In this document: positions 16,009 to 24,234 of the stretch, in pieces
How positions within the stretch are numbered: position 1 is the first letter of the stretch
Layout: every line of letters starts with the position of its first letter
Source of the DNA: a bacterium
GTDB taxonomy: Bacteria; Patescibacteriota; Microgenomatia; JAADGY01
DNA: 37,133 nt
Assembly: GCA_027028625.1 (NCBI GenBank)
Contig: JALVIH010000016.1
Span: 1-37,133, forward strand
Direction of reading: 5' to 3'
The notes under the pieces: model-generated
The model's database searches: none
What the model was told of the DNA's origin: nothing
What the model saw: the letters and a program-made list of their open reading frames with translations, nothing else
Made by a program: the position numbers and the translations under genes

Positions 16009-16998
16009 CTAATCAGAGTAGCCTTGGGGATGGGTCGAGTGCCACTTCCAAGCGGAGGATAAAACCGACTCAATGTCTGAGTGAGCCGCTTTCCAATTTA
16101 ACTCTTTGGCTATCTTATCTACCCCGGCAATCAACACATCCGGATCACCCGGTCGGCGAGGACCAAAAACATACTTAACTGGTTTCTTTATTACTTTCTC
16201 TAAAGACTTAACTATCTCTAAATTAGAATATCCCTGCCCAGTTCCGCAGTTGTAAATCTTATTTTTCTGTCCTTCAAACAAAGCTTCTAAAGCTCGCTGG
16301 TGGACAGAGGCTAGATCTAAAACACTGATATAATCCCTAATACAAGTGCCATCAGCAGTTCGATAATCATTTCCAAAAATAGTAAAAGGCTTATCTTCCA
16401 GAACACTTTTAATTAATAAAGGAATTATATGTGTCTCCGGTCGATGGTCTTCGCCAAAAGAGCCATCAAGTTCAGCCCCACAAGCATTAAAGTAACGCAG
16501 AGCAATATAGTTTAAACCATAAGCTTGTGAATACCATTTAAGAATTTTTTCAACCATCAACTTTGACTCACCATAGGGATTAATCGGTTGGGTTGGGTTC
16601 TTCTCAGGAATTGGATTAACTTGAGAAATACCATAAACAGCCGCCGATGAAGAGAAAACAATATTTTTTACACCAGCTGAGACCATAGCATTCAAAAGAT
16701 TCAAGCTCCCCCCGACATTGTTAAGGAAATACTTAGCCGGATTAGCAACTGACTCTCCGGCTTGAATGTAAGCGGCAAAATGAATGACGGCTTGAGGTTT
16801 AAAATCCTTAATTACTGTCTCTAACTGGTTGTAGTTAGACAAATCTAACTCAGTCAGAGGAACATCGGGGATAGCCTGGCGATGACCATAAATTAGATTG
16901 TCAACAACCAAGATCTCATATTTATCCTGGAGACGGCGAACCGTAAAACTACCTACATACCCACTACCACCGGTGATAAGCAATTTAGGTTTAGTCAT
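16009..16998 (-). CDS. galE: UDP-glucose 4-epimerase
   Basis: 329 residues, typical length. NAD-binding LLITGGSGYVGSFTVRRL, FAAYIQAGESV, catalytic Ser in FSSSAAVYG, Tyr/Lys in NPYGESKLMVE, then LRYFNACGAELDGSFGEDHRPETH and GTCIRDYISVLDLA are all GalE signatures. It interconverts UDP-glucose and UDP-galactose and so feeds both the transferases and the UDP-glucose dehydrogenase in this window. A strong Shine-Dalgarno sequence (GGAGGAG) lies four bases before the ATG, within the end of the VanZ-like gene, with which the start overlaps by four bases. It is the last protein gene before tRNA-Cys. Confidence 0.94.
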   Translation of the reverse strand: MTKPKLLITGGSGYVGSFTVRRLQDKYEILVVDNLIYGHRQAIPDVPLTELDLSNYNQLETVIKDFKPQAVIHFAAYIQAGESVANPAKYFLNNVGGSLNLLNAMVSAGVKNIVFSSSAAVYGISQVNPIPEKNPTQPINPYGESKLMVEKILKWYSQAYGLNYIALRYFNACGAELDGSFGEDHRPETHIIPLLIKSVLEDKPFTIFGNDYRTADGTCIRDYISVLDLASVHQRALEALFEGQKNKIYNCGTGQGYSNLEIVKSLEKVIKKPVKYVFGPRRPGDPDVLIAGVDKIAKELNWKAAHSDIESVLSSAWKWHSTHPQGYSD

Positions 16999-17375
16999 TT
17001 CTCCTCCTTAGAAACTAACTTTAATAGCATTAGAACTATGATAACACCACCTACATCTGCCAAAATATCAGCCAAAGAGGATTGACGGGTAGGAACAAAA
17101 TGTTGATGCCATTCATCTGAACAGGAGTAGAGAAAACTAAAAACAAAAGTGCTTGGAAAGAGTCTTTCTAGGGGAAGATAAAAGGAAAAGAGGTGAAAAG
17201 TAAGCAAAGCTAAAATGCCATATTCTGCCCCATGAGCCACAATATGAGCGAGGTTATCAATCTCTTCTTGAGAAGAAACTACAAAGGCAGGCCTAGACGA
17301 CAAATAAAAGATTAACCCTAACCAAAAAAAGAAGAAAAACCAAGCAACTAGTCGAGAATGAAGCAATTTTCTCAT
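16995..17375 (-). CDS. VanZ-like membrane protein
   Basis: 126 residues with four hydrophobic segments. Signature positions of the VanZ family are present: FYLSSRP after TM1, DNLAHIVAHGAEYGILALL with conserved His and Glu residues, and SDEWHQHFVPTRQSSLADILADVGG before the last helix. The function of the family is unsettled beyond low-level teicoplanin resistance in VanZ itself; in small genomes it usually accompanies cell-wall genes. Here it is translationally coupled by an ATGA overlap to the D,D-carboxypeptidase upstream and by a 4-base overlap to galE downstream. Confidence 0.88.
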   Translation of the reverse strand: MRKLLHSRLVAWFFFFFWLGLIFYLSSRPAFVVSSQEEIDNLAHIVAHGAEYGILALLTFHLFSFYLPLERLFPSTFVFSFLYSCSDEWHQHFVPTRQSSLADILADVGGVIIVLMLLKLVSKEEK

Positions 17376-18334
17376 TGTAATGGCTGCCAGCTAAAATTAC
17401 TATTTACCCAATTTTTAAGTTTTATAGTTTCTCCAAAACGATCTTTGCTGCCTAAAAGAATAATCACATACCAATGATTAGAGGGTGATTTAATTAAGGA
17501 AATCAAACACTCGCCAGCTCGAGGTGTCCACCCTGTCTTTAACCCCAATACGCCCGGTTGTTGACCTAAAAGGTCATTAGTTGTTGTTAAAGTAATCAGT
17601 CGGCCAGTGTTAACCGAAACAATCTCCATCATTGGTGCTTGGGCAAAAGCCGAGATCAAAGGATCCTCCAAAACTTTATCAACTAACAAAGAGAGATCAA
17701 AAGCAGTACTATAATGATGAGGGTCGTCATAACCAACAGGGTTAGTAAAATGGCTATTTTCCATATGAAGAAGTTTTGCTTGATGATTCATTTCTTTCAC
17801 AAAAGCTTTCACACCACCAGGATAGGCAGCCGCTATGTTTTCAGCCGCATCATTAGCTGAATGAATTATCATTCCAGCCACCAAACTTTCCAAACTATAC
17901 TTTTCTCCTTTTTTTAAACCAATAACCTGACCATCCACATCTTTACTATCTATAGTGACAGTAATAATCTTTTTGGGGGGGAAAACTTTCAGCGCCACCC
18001 AAGCCGTCATCAACTTAGTTAAAGAAGCAATGGCTAATTTTTTATCTTCATTCTTTTGGGCCATTACTACCTTAGTAGTTAAATCCTTAACTAAAAAGGC
18101 TCGGCCATCTATATATGGGGTATCAGATCTTAAAAGGTGAACCGGGTAAGGAGGCAGATTATCTAGTTTAAGTGAAAACATTTTCACGCTAGGCTTGTGA
18201 AAACTCAGTTGTTGAGAAAGAACATTGAGACTAGGCAAGAAAGGAAGTGGAGGTAGAAGAAAAAGAGTACTTATTACCAAAAGGATAACCTTTATTTTCA
18301 AAGATAAGGGAAAAACTTTTCTTCTTTTAGTCAT
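17372..18334 (-). CDS. D-alanyl-D-alanine carboxypeptidase (peptidase S11)
   Basis: 320 residues from ATG 18332-18334; the frame extends to a TTG at 18349 inside aspS, but the ATG overlapping the aspS stop (ATGACTAA) is preferred. A membrane-spanning anchor near residues 13-35 places the enzyme outside the membrane. The three penicillin-binding motifs are in order: SLTK (Ser104, Lys107), SAN (159-161) and KTG (266-268). It has no clear C-terminal amphipathic anchor domain of PBP5 type and so is shorter than that enzyme. It removes the terminal D-Ala from peptidoglycan pentapeptides, evidence that this organism makes a wall. Sits directly behind aspS and ahead of the VanZ-like gene. Confidence 0.92.
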   Translation of the reverse strand: MTKRRKVFPLSLKIKVILLVISTLFLLPPLPFLPSLNVLSQQLSFHKPSVKMFSLKLDNLPPYPVHLLRSDTPYIDGRAFLVKDLTTKVVMAQKNEDKKLAIASLTKLMTAWVALKVFPPKKIITVTIDSKDVDGQVIGLKKGEKYSLESLVAGMIIHSANDAAENIAAAYPGGVKAFVKEMNHQAKLLHMENSHFTNPVGYDDPHHYSTAFDLSLLVDKVLEDPLISAFAQAPMMEIVSVNTGRLITLTTTNDLLGQQPGVLGLKTGWTPRAGECLISLIKSPSNHWYVIILLGSKDRFGETIKLKNWVNSNFSWQPLQ

Positions 18335-19700
18335 CTTTTTTCTGAACAAGTTTTAAGCCTAATTCCTTCAATTGATCTTCAGTCACCTCAGACGGTGCCT
18401 CCATAACTGAAGTTGTTCCGGAAGCAGACATAGGAAAAGCAATAACTTCTTTTATCGAGCTCTCACCCTGAATAATAGCCGCTATTCTATCTATTCCCAG
18501 GGCAATACCTCCATGAGGCGGGGCTCCATAGGCTAGGGCTTCAATCATATGCCCAAATTTAGCTTTTATTTCTTTTGAGGAATAACCTAAAATTTTAAAA
18601 ACTGCTTCCAGTAACTCAGGTTTATGGGCTCGTAAACTACCCCCTCCAACTTCATAACCATTACATACCAAATCATATTGAGTAGCAATTATCTGATCAA
18701 TATTTTTTCCTTTAAGAAGATCATTCTCGTACTCATCTAAGGGTTTGGAAAAGGGGTTGTGTGTAAAGGTCCACTTTCCATCTTCATCTTTCTCAAAAAA
18801 AGGAAAATGAGTCACCCAAGCAAAAGCCAAAACCCCTTTCTCTTTTTTCTTTCTCAAATCAAATTTATCCGCTCCATACTTCTGCATTGCTTCTTGATAA
18901 GTAATTCGGGGAAAAGGTTGTTGATAAATCTTAAAACCTAACTCCTTGGATAAAAAGATAATCATTGATTCTATTAGACTCATAATTTCTTCCTGAGTGA
19001 CAAAACTCATCTCTAAATCAAGTTGGGTAAACTCAAATCCCCGATCTGCCCGGGGATCTTCATCTCTCAAACAACGGGCAATTTGAAAATACCTTTCTAC
19101 TCCAGCGACCATCAAAAGTTGTTTATACTGTTGGGGTGATTGGGGCAAGGCATAAAACTTACCCGGCTGCAATCGAGAGGGTACCAAAAAGTCTCGAGCT
19201 CCTTCAGGAGTTGATTTAGTTAAAAGCGGCGTTTCTATCTCCAAGAAACGATGCTTAAAAAGAAATCGTCGCATTCCCTCCACTAACTGACTTCTCTTCT
19301 TCAAATTCTCCAGAAGACGGTGGCGGCGGAGATCTAAATAACGATACTTCAAACGAAGAACTTCATTTAATTGGTAACCTGGATCATCTAAGGGAAAGGG
19401 TATAGGTAAAGTATCATTTAAAACTTCTATTTCTTTGACTTCCACCTCTATCTTACCTGTAGGCAGTTTAGGATTTATTAATTTTTCCGGCCGCTGGTGA
19501 ACAACACCGACAACTCTTAAAGGAAGATAGGGGCTTAATTTACCTTTAAAATTACTGAGCACCAACTGGATCTCTCCACTTAGATCACCCAGATCAACAA
19601 AAGTTATCTTCCCATGGTCCCGTATTTTCTTTACCCAGCCAAATAACAAAACCTCCTGGCCAGTCTTATTGATTGTTTCCTCAATCCAACTCCGTTGCAT
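18327..19700 (-). CDS. aspS: Aspartyl-tRNA synthetase without GAD insertion domain
   Basis: 457 residues from ATG 19698-19700. The open frame continues to 19772, but that stretch belongs to an intergenic repeat and is not used. The anticodon-binding OB fold (LLFGWVKKIRDHGKITFVDL) comes first, then class II motif 2 (FQIARCLRDEDPRADRGFEFTQLD) in bacterial form and motif 3 (GIALGIDRIAAII). In bacterial AspRS an insertion of about 130 residues (GAD domain) separates YG-x-DKPDLR from WVT-x-FPLFE; here YGADKFDLR is joined to FAWVTHFPFFE by nine or so residues. A -10 TATAAT six bases before ATG and no Shine-Dalgarno sequence suggest a leaderless message. It heads the long minus-strand run. Confidence 0.95.
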   Translation of the reverse strand: MQRSWIEETINKTGQEVLLFGWVKKIRDHGKITFVDLGDLSGEIQLVLSNFKGKLSPYLPLRVVGVVHQRPEKLINPKLPTGKIEVEVKEIEVLNDTLPIPFPLDDPGYQLNEVLRLKYRYLDLRRHRLLENLKKRSQLVEGMRRFLFKHRFLEIETPLLTKSTPEGARDFLVPSRLQPGKFYALPQSPQQYKQLLMVAGVERYFQIARCLRDEDPRADRGFEFTQLDLEMSFVTQEEIMSLIESMIIFLSKELGFKIYQQPFPRITYQEAMQKYGADKFDLRKKKEKGVLAFAWVTHFPFFEKDEDGKWTFTHNPFSKPLDEYENDLLKGKNIDQIIATQYDLVCNGYEVGGGSLRAHKPELLEAVFKILGYSSKEIKAKFGHMIEALAYGAPPHGGIALGIDRIAAIIQGESSIKEVIAFPMSASGTTSVMEAPSEVTEDQLKELGLKLVQKKDD

Positions 19701-19720
19701 ATATTGATTATATACCAGCC
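19701..19720 (-). promoter_or_regulatory. -10 promoter of aspS run (leaderless)
   Basis: On the minus strand TATAAT (19712-19707) is followed by six bases and the aspS ATG. An alternative register, TGG-TATATA, makes an extended -10. No -35 box at the expected distance. Transcription would begin at or next to the start codon. Confidence 0.6.
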
Positions 19721-19762
19721 ATATCTCACGGGGACGGAACGAGATTAAAAATGACCAATTAT

Positions 19763-19796
19763 CAAATTCCAAGGATACAAATGGAACTAGGAACTA
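19763..19796 (-). repeat. 34-base dispersed repeat, inverted copy of 27194-27227
   Basis: This stretch is the exact reverse complement of 27194-27227 over 34 bases (central part ATTTGTATCCTTGGAATTTG in the other copy). It includes the first heptamer units of the array beside it. The match shows that the gap before aspS is repeat-derived, which argues against an N-terminal extension of AspRS. Confidence 0.9.
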
Positions 19797-19811
19797 AGAA
19801 CTAGGAGCTAG
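19784..19811 (+). repeat. Heptamer array, GAACTAG type (4 units)
   Basis: Four head-to-tail seven-base units in register: GAACTAG, GAACTAA, GAACTAG, GAGCTAG. It is the left-hand array of the gap 19773-20222; an array of the reverse-complement type lies at 20158-20178. Confidence 0.8.
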
Positions 19812-19868
19812 GTAAGAAAAGCACTAATCTCTAAATCCTAATTACCAAAATCTAAAACAGCTAGAACG

Positions 19869-20013
19869 GTCATCCTGAGGAGCCAGAGCGACGAAGGTCC
19901 CCCTTCGGTAGGGGTAAAATCTAGCCGAAGGCGCATGAGAGTGAACCCAAGCTTGGGTGCTAATCCTTGCACTCGCTCCGCTCGCTAGATTCTTCACATT
20001 CGTTCAGAATGAC
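19869..20013 (+). repeat. Nested palindromic element, copy A
   Basis: 145 bases bounded by GTCATCCTGA and TCAGAATGAC. Inside, ATCTAGCCGAAGGCGCA (left) faces GCTAGAT (right) around a central AAGCTT palindrome, and a CCCC-CTTCGGTA-GGGG hairpin sits in the left arm. The core orientation is ATCTAGCCGAAGGCG on the left, as in copy C and opposite to copy B. No coding capacity. MITE- or REP-like; could also fold as a terminator after transcription on either strand. Confidence 0.85.
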
Positions 20014-20073
20014 TCGGTCAAGCAGATACTTTCCTATAATTAAAGTTAAGATTTTAAAATTTGATTTGAATAA

Positions 20074-20099
20074 AAACCTGCCTGCCGGCAGGTAGGTTT
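20074..20099. repeat. GC-rich palindrome, copy 1
   Basis: AAACCTGCCTGCC followed by GGCAGGTAGGTTT: a 26-base palindrome with one mismatched pair. Copies at 23979-24004 and 34799-34822 share the CCTGCCTGCC arm. The preceding AT-rich stretch (ATTTGATTTGAATAAAAA) is also shared with the third copy. Confidence 0.88.
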
Positions 20100-20157
20100 A
20101 GAATTTCGTGCTTAGAATTTGTTTGGAGCTTAGGATTTCGAATTTAGTTTTTTAAAC

Positions 20158-20178
20158 CTAGTTCCAAGTTCTAAGTTT
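20158..20178 (+). repeat. Heptamer array, CTAGTTC type (3 units)
   Basis: Units CTAGTTC, CAAGTTC, TAAGTTT in register, the reverse complement of the array type at 19784-19811. Between 20101 and 20157 looser GGATTTC/GAATTTA-like units occur. The rest of the gap up to 20222 shows nothing else I recognise. Confidence 0.65.
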
Positions 20179-20222
20179 TGAATTCTGTCAAATCAGGACA
20201 TCAGAAAAATATCACTGGAATA

Positions 20223-21019
20223 TTAGTAGTTAGAGGAAGATAAGTACTCTTCTAACTTCCTCTTTGAAATGAGGAGATATTCTCTATCTTTTACAAACAC
20301 TTCTAGGGTAAGTGTGCCTTCATATTTAATTTCTTGAAGTAAATCTAGACACTTTTTCCAATCAATAACACCCACACCTAATGGGAGATGGTCTACTTCC
20401 TTCTTAGCATCTGAAATATGAACATGAAGAAGCTTGTTGCGAAGATTTTTAAGAAACTTATCTAATTCTTTCTCAGGTGATAACCCTCTCTTAAAAGCTA
20501 CTGCACTAAAATGTCCTATATCTAAGTGAAAATATAGACCTTCCACTCCTCTAAAAATCTTTTCAAATTTTCAGGATAAGAAAGAAAACCATTAGGAATA
20601 TTTTCTAATAGCACCTTAAGTGAGTATTTCCCTCCTAACTTAACGATTTTTCTTAAGCTCTTGATATTTCGCGATAATATTTCATCTTGAGAAGAATTAG
20701 GTTGGAACCAATGAGGATGTAAAGTAACTTTTTCTACCTTCAATTTCTCTAAAAGAGCAAAAGTCTCTTCTATTTCTTTAAGAGTCCCATTATAAACATT
20801 CTTAACTGGAGAAGCCCATTGTAGATAAAAACTAGTATGGCCAACCAACTTAAGATTATATGATTCACATAATTTTAATACTCTCTCTATGTTAATATCT
20901 TCTACCCTCGCTTTCGGAGGCTCTAAAGTTAAGTCTAAAAAGTCAAATCCAGCTTCAGCAGCAAACCTCAATTCATCCTCAACCTTCCTTGCAGGATCAT
21001 TCATCATTCCTAGAAGCAT
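20223..21019 (-). pseudogene. Sugar-phosphate isomerase/epimerase (AP-endonuclease-2 TIM barrel), frameshifted
   Basis: Two overlapping frames together make one TIM-barrel protein of about 265 residues. The first (21019 to 20522) has MLLGMMNDPARKVEDELRFA, GHTSFYLQW, VTLHPHWFQ and VLLENIPNG; it ends abruptly in FLEEWKVYIFT. The second continues from about 20546 with GLYFHLDIGHFSAVAFKRG, LLHVHISDAKKE and the final LEVFV strand. The conserved metal-binding His, Glu, Asp and His residues are spread over both parts, so the family pattern is intact across the break. One missing base near GAGGAGTGG (about 20545-20552) restores a single frame. It may be a real inactivating deletion or an assembly error. 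A -10 TAGAAT (21032-21027) lies seven bases before ATG 21019. Substrate unknown. Confidence 0.75.
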
Positions 21020-21095
21020 ATATTTTATTCTACTATGAATTTATAAAGTCTAAATCATTTGTTCTGGCTTACTGAAATATACCTTGGAACTTTTT

Positions 21096-21124
21096 TTGAC
21101 TTGAAAGGGGGAAATAAATATAAT
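21096..21124 (+). promoter_or_regulatory. Consensus sigma-70 promoter for the MGDG-synthase-like gene
   Basis: TTGACT (21096-21101), 17-base spacer, TATAAT (21119-21124). The ATG at 21138 follows after 13 bases, so the leader is only about 5-8 bases and has no Shine-Dalgarno sequence. Confidence 0.82.
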
Positions 21125-21137
21125 TAGCGATAACCAA

Positions 21138-22241
21138 ATGGGGAAGGAAAGTAGGCGAGCTTTGGTTTTAGGAGGACCTGAGGGGCATAGAAGCTTAGCT
21201 GATGCTTTTGCTCATTATAGTGCAGAAGAAGGGTATGATGTAATCCGAAAAGATATAGTTAACCAGTCATTTTTTTGGGAATTATATAAAATAATTTACC
21301 GTCTTGCTCCTAGTTTTTTTAGTCTCCTTTTCAAACTCGGCGGTTTGCCTCTTGTGGTAACTGCTATTGAAACTTATACCCTTCTAAGATATGGTCCACA
21401 GATAAGAGAAGTACTAAGGTCAGCCCAGCCAGAACTAGTAATAACCACCCATTGGGGATATTTAAGAACTCTAGAGAAAGCCCTTGCGGAAGGAGAACTT
21501 CATAAATGGGTAAATGTAGTTCCTGACCCGCGGGGAGTCCATCCTTTAACTGTCTCCACTGGGGCAATAAATACAGCTTTTGATTCAGAGACAGCACGAA
21601 TTATCGAACAATTTGGAATCCCCAAAAAGCAGATTGAAATAATCGGCTGGCCAGTAAGACAGGCCTTCTTAAAAGAATTCGACAAAAATAAAATAAGAGA
21701 AAAATTAGGTTTCGGCACAGATCTCCCTACTTGGTTCGTCTGTGGAGGAAGTGAAGGAAGCAATAAAGTCAAAAGATTGATAAAGATACTGGCCAAGGTT
21801 AATCCCCATATACAATTAATCATAGTAGCTGGCAATAACCACCAATTGGAAGAGTGGGCAAGAGAAAAAAGCAAAGTTTTATTTAGGGCCAAAGTAAAAA
21901 TAACTGGTTTTGTCTCAGCTGAAGAGATGGCCCAGTTCTTGAGCATCTCTAATCTCGCCTTTATTAAAGCCGGCCCTAACTCTATCTTTGAGGCAGTATT
22001 ACAAGGGGTCCCCCTAGTCATTATCAGCCACATTAGTGGCCAGGAGGATGGAAACTTGGAGGTGGTTAAAAACTACAATCTAGGAATAATTGCTGAAAAA
22101 CAAGATGAACTCAAAGAGCTAGTTCTAAATCTTCTCGACAGGGAGACCCTTACTTTTAGCCCCCAAGCTAATCGGCTAAAAGAGGATCTAAGTGAAACTC
22201 CTAATAAAATCCGACAGCTTCTTGGGTCATTAAATCAATAA
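21138..22241 (+). CDS. MGDG synthase / UgtP-like glycolipid glycosyltransferase (GT28)
   Basis: 367 residues. The N-terminal half has the MGDG-synthase-type acceptor domain: LVLGGPEGHRSLADAFAHY, DVIRKDIVNQSFFWELYKIIYRLAPSF and a WVNVVPDPRGVHP segment. The C-terminal half is the MurG-like donor domain with FVCGGSEGSNKVKRLI, IIVAGNN, FIKAGPNSIFEAVLQGVPLV and the SGQEDGN nucleotide-sugar contact. Enzymes of this group add galactose or glucose to diacylglycerol at the cytosolic face of the membrane; MurG (peptidoglycan lipid II synthesis) is the nearest alternative, but the HRSLADAF segment favours the glycolipid branch. It has its own consensus promoter and converges on era with a 12-base overlap. 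Confidence 0.82.
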   Translation: MGKESRRALVLGGPEGHRSLADAFAHYSAEEGYDVIRKDIVNQSFFWELYKIIYRLAPSFFSLLFKLGGLPLVVTAIETYTLLRYGPQIREVLRSAQPELVITTHWGYLRTLEKALAEGELHKWVNVVPDPRGVHPLTVSTGAINTAFDSETARIIEQFGIPKKQIEIIGWPVRQAFLKEFDKNKIREKLGFGTDLPTWFVCGGSEGSNKVKRLIKILAKVNPHIQLIIVAGNNHQLEEWAREKSKVLFRAKVKITGFVSAEEMAQFLSISNLAFIKAGPNSIFEAVLQGVPLVIISHISGQEDGNLEVVKNYNLGIIAEKQDELKELVLNLLDRETLTFSPQANRLKEDLSETPNKIRQLLGSLNQ

Positions 22242-23096
22242 TCTTTCTGGCCAATGTTTGTCGGTTTCCACTTGAAGATCAACATAAACCTTTTTATTGG
22301 TAATAAGCTCTAGCTCGCGGCGAACCATAATTCCTATTTTCTTAATATTCTCACCTCCATGCCCAATGATAACCCGCTTATACTTATCAGTTAAGGTAAA
22401 GATCTTTGCTTTGAGATAAAAAAGCTCCTTTTCATCCCGTATTTCCTCAACTTCTACCCCCACAGTGTAAGGTACCTCCTGACGAAAAGTAAGAAAAATC
22501 TTCTCTCGGACCAATTCAGCTAGAAAAAGACGAGAGTTAAGGTTAAGAAGTTTACTTGGAGGCAGGTTTTGAGAATCAAAAAGAGGAGTATCACTTTCTT
22601 TTAAAAAGTTAAAGATTTTTTCTAATAAGGTTTTTATGTGTTGACCTTTAAGAGCAGAGATAGAAACTACATCATCAAACTCGGATTCATAAACCCGATA
22701 CTCATAGGTATAATCAGGCTTTTTAATGTCAATTTTGTTGTAAACCATAATCTTTGGAACTTTAGCTTGACGAACAAGACCAAGAATCCGATTTTCTTCC
22801 CGCCCCCTCGCTCTCGTTTTATCAACCATATAGACAATTAGATCAACATTTCCTTGCCATTTAGCAGCCAAAGCATTTATTTTGGCAGCGACCTGCCCTT
22901 CAACCTTAGCAAAGATACCTGGTGTATCAATGAAGATAATCTGGCCACGTTCATCTGCATAGGCGGCTTGAATCAAACGGCGGGTAGTTTGAGGACGAGG
23001 AGAAGTGATAGACACTTTTTGATGCATAATCTGATTAAGAAGAGTTGATTTCCCTACATTAGGACGGCCAACTAAAGCAACTATCCCTGTTTTCAT
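22230..23096 (-). CDS. era: GTPase Era
   Basis: 288 residues. GTPase motifs: G1 GRPNVGKST, G2 region SPRPQTTRR, G3 DTPG, G4 NKID and SALKG (G5). The C-terminal KH domain includes VIIGHGGENIKKIG, where the usual GKGG loop reads GHGG. Era binds the 3' end of 16S rRNA and assists 30S maturation. It is coupled to the upstream endonuclease IV gene through an ATGA overlap and depends on that gene's promoter. Confidence 0.95.
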   Translation of the reverse strand: MKTGIVALVGRPNVGKSTLLNQIMHQKVSITSPRPQTTRRLIQAAYADERGQIIFIDTPGIFAKVEGQVAAKINALAAKWQGNVDLIVYMVDKTRARGREENRILGLVRQAKVPKIMVYNKIDIKKPDYTYEYRVYESEFDDVVSISALKGQHIKTLLEKIFNFLKESDTPLFDSQNLPPSKLLNLNSRLFLAELVREKIFLTFRQEVPYTVGVEVEEIRDEKELFYLKAKIFTLTDKYKRVIIGHGGENIKKIGIMVRRELELITNKKVYVDLQVETDKHWPERLLI

Positions 23097-23935
23097 TGTT
23101 TATCCACTAATCCTTTCAAAATATCTAAGTTTTTCTTATCCGGGCCTTGGTCAGCAAAACCAGGCGTCTCGATAATTATCGGCACCCGCTTGGCAAGGGG
23201 ATGATTAAGGATAACTCGAAATGTATCTAGGCCAATATATCCTTCTCCAATATTAGCATGGCGGTCACGATGGGAATTAAACGGGTCGCGTGAGTCATTG
23301 AAATGCCAAAGAATCAACCTTTCTAAACCAACTTTAGTATCAATAGTTTCTAAAAAGCGATCAAGTTTTTCCTTAGTTGACAAATCAACCCCAGCGGCAA
23401 AACCATGACAAGTATCCCAACATAGTTTCAAGCGCTTATCCTGAAGAGAATTAATAATCCTCAGGAGCTCATCAAGTGTCTGACCAACTTTATTGCCTGC
23501 TGCATTCTCCATAATAAAATAAACATTTGAAGGTGCTTCCGCTAAAACCGCTGAGATATTTTTCAGCAAAATCTGATAACCAAGTTGGGGATTAGTTTTA
23601 AGATATGAACCAAGATGAATAACCGTACCTATAACCCCCATCCTCTCGGCCAACTTCAATTCCCAAATAAGATTAGTTATTGATTTTTGGCTAGTGGGGT
23701 TGTCAACAGCTAAGTTTATTAAATACTGGCTATGAAAAACCACTGGTTCTACATCAAGTTTAGCTTTGGCTTGTTTAAATTCAAGAATATCTTTTTCGGC
23801 AACTTTCGGCCGCCGCCAAATTCGCGGAGAAGCAGAAAAAATCTGCAAAGCGTTTCCACCCATTTCGTGTATTCTTCTTACCGCAGCAGCATAACCTTGA
23901 GCAATAGATAGATGAGCACCTAATCTTATCGTCAT
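23093..23935 (-). CDS. nfo: Endonuclease IV (apurinic/apyrimidinic endonuclease)
   Basis: 280 residues, normal for the family. Three-zinc active site ligands are visible in order: IRLGAHLSIAQG (His), VVFHSQYLINL (His), VIHLGSY (His), IMENAAG (Glu), LCWDTCHGFAAG (Asp, His), WHFNDSRDPFNSHRDRHANIG (His, Asp, His) and IIETPG (Glu). It nicks DNA 5' to abasic sites in base-excision repair. The start ATG 23933-23935 lies nine bases after an extended -10; an AGAGGT three bases before ATG is too close to serve as a normal Shine-Dalgarno sequence. Confidence 0.95.
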   Translation of the reverse strand: MTIRLGAHLSIAQGYAAAVRRIHEMGGNALQIFSASPRIWRRPKVAEKDILEFKQAKAKLDVEPVVFHSQYLINLAVDNPTSQKSITNLIWELKLAERMGVIGTVIHLGSYLKTNPQLGYQILLKNISAVLAEAPSNVYFIMENAAGNKVGQTLDELLRIINSLQDKRLKLCWDTCHGFAAGVDLSTKEKLDRFLETIDTKVGLERLILWHFNDSRDPFNSHRDRHANIGEGYIGLDTFRVILNHPLAKRVPIIIETPGFADQGPDKKNLDILKGLVDKQ

Positions 23936-23944
23936 CGTACCTCT

Positions 23945-23953
23945 AGGATAGCA
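23945..23953 (-). promoter_or_regulatory. Extended -10 promoter of nfo-era
   Basis: TGC-TATCCT on the minus strand, nine bases before the nfo ATG. No clear -35. The transcript would start within about two or three bases of the ATG. Confidence 0.5.
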
Positions 23954-23978
23954 TACCTATAAACAAATCCTAATCTCT

Positions 23979-24004
23979 GAGCCTGCCTGCCGGCAGGCAG
24001 GCTC
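23979..24004. repeat. GC-rich perfect palindrome, copy 2
   Basis: GAGCCTGCCTGCC followed by its exact reverse complement, a perfect 26-base palindrome without a loop. It lies in the gap 23954-24300, left of nested element B. Confidence 0.92.
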
Positions 24005-24035
24005 TAAATCCTAAATTCTAAACCTTGGCTGTAAA

Positions 24036-24149
24036 GTCATCCTGAGGAGCTGGGGCGACGAAGGGTCTAGCGAAGCGCAAAGAAATGAGCATCAAAGCTT
24101 GGGAGTACTCTCGTGCGCCTTCGGCTAGATCTCGACAAGTCGGGATGAC
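24036..24149 (-). repeat. Nested palindromic element, copy B (core inverted)
   Basis: 114 bases bounded by GTCATCCTGA and CGGGATGAC. The inner arms read TCTAGCGAAGCGCAAAG on the left and GTGCGCCTTCGGCTAGAT on the right, the opposite order from copies A, C and D as written, around an AAGCTT centre. It lacks the CCCCCTTCGG hairpin and is the shortest copy. Confidence 0.85.
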
Positions 24150-24166
24150 ACAAAAGACAAAGTTTT

Positions 24167-24219
24167 GGATTTTAGTATTAGGATTTAGAATTTGTTTAGG
24201 ATTTAGGGTTTAGAATTTA
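24167..24219 (+). repeat. Heptamer array, GGATTTA type
   Basis: Seven-base units GGATTTT, AGTATTA, GGATTTA, GAATTTG, a four-base interruption, then GGATTTA, GGGTTTA, GAATTTA. A second heptamer family that accompanies the GAACTTA/CTAGTTC arrays in all four gaps. Confidence 0.75.
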
Positions 24220-24234
24220 GTGCTTTCTTCCAAC

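Noticed and set aside
19701-19772. N-terminal extension of AspRS by 24 residues
   Set aside because: The stretch contains the -10 box of the gene and part of a dispersed repeat, and the family N-terminus matches the ATG at 19700.
19869-20013. Structured RNA or riboswitch
   Set aside because: The element lies far from and in varying orientation to gene starts, and copies differ by core inversion, which fits a mobile or palindromic repeat better.
20540-20552. Programmed -1 frameshift in the TIM-barrel gene
   Set aside because: The nearest slippery-looking heptamer fails the X-XXY-YYZ rule, no stimulating hairpin is obvious, and the family does not use recoding.
21500-22033. Minus-strand open frame of 177 codons
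   Set aside because: Antisense shadow of the MGDG-synthase-like gene, whose sequence has family motifs throughout.
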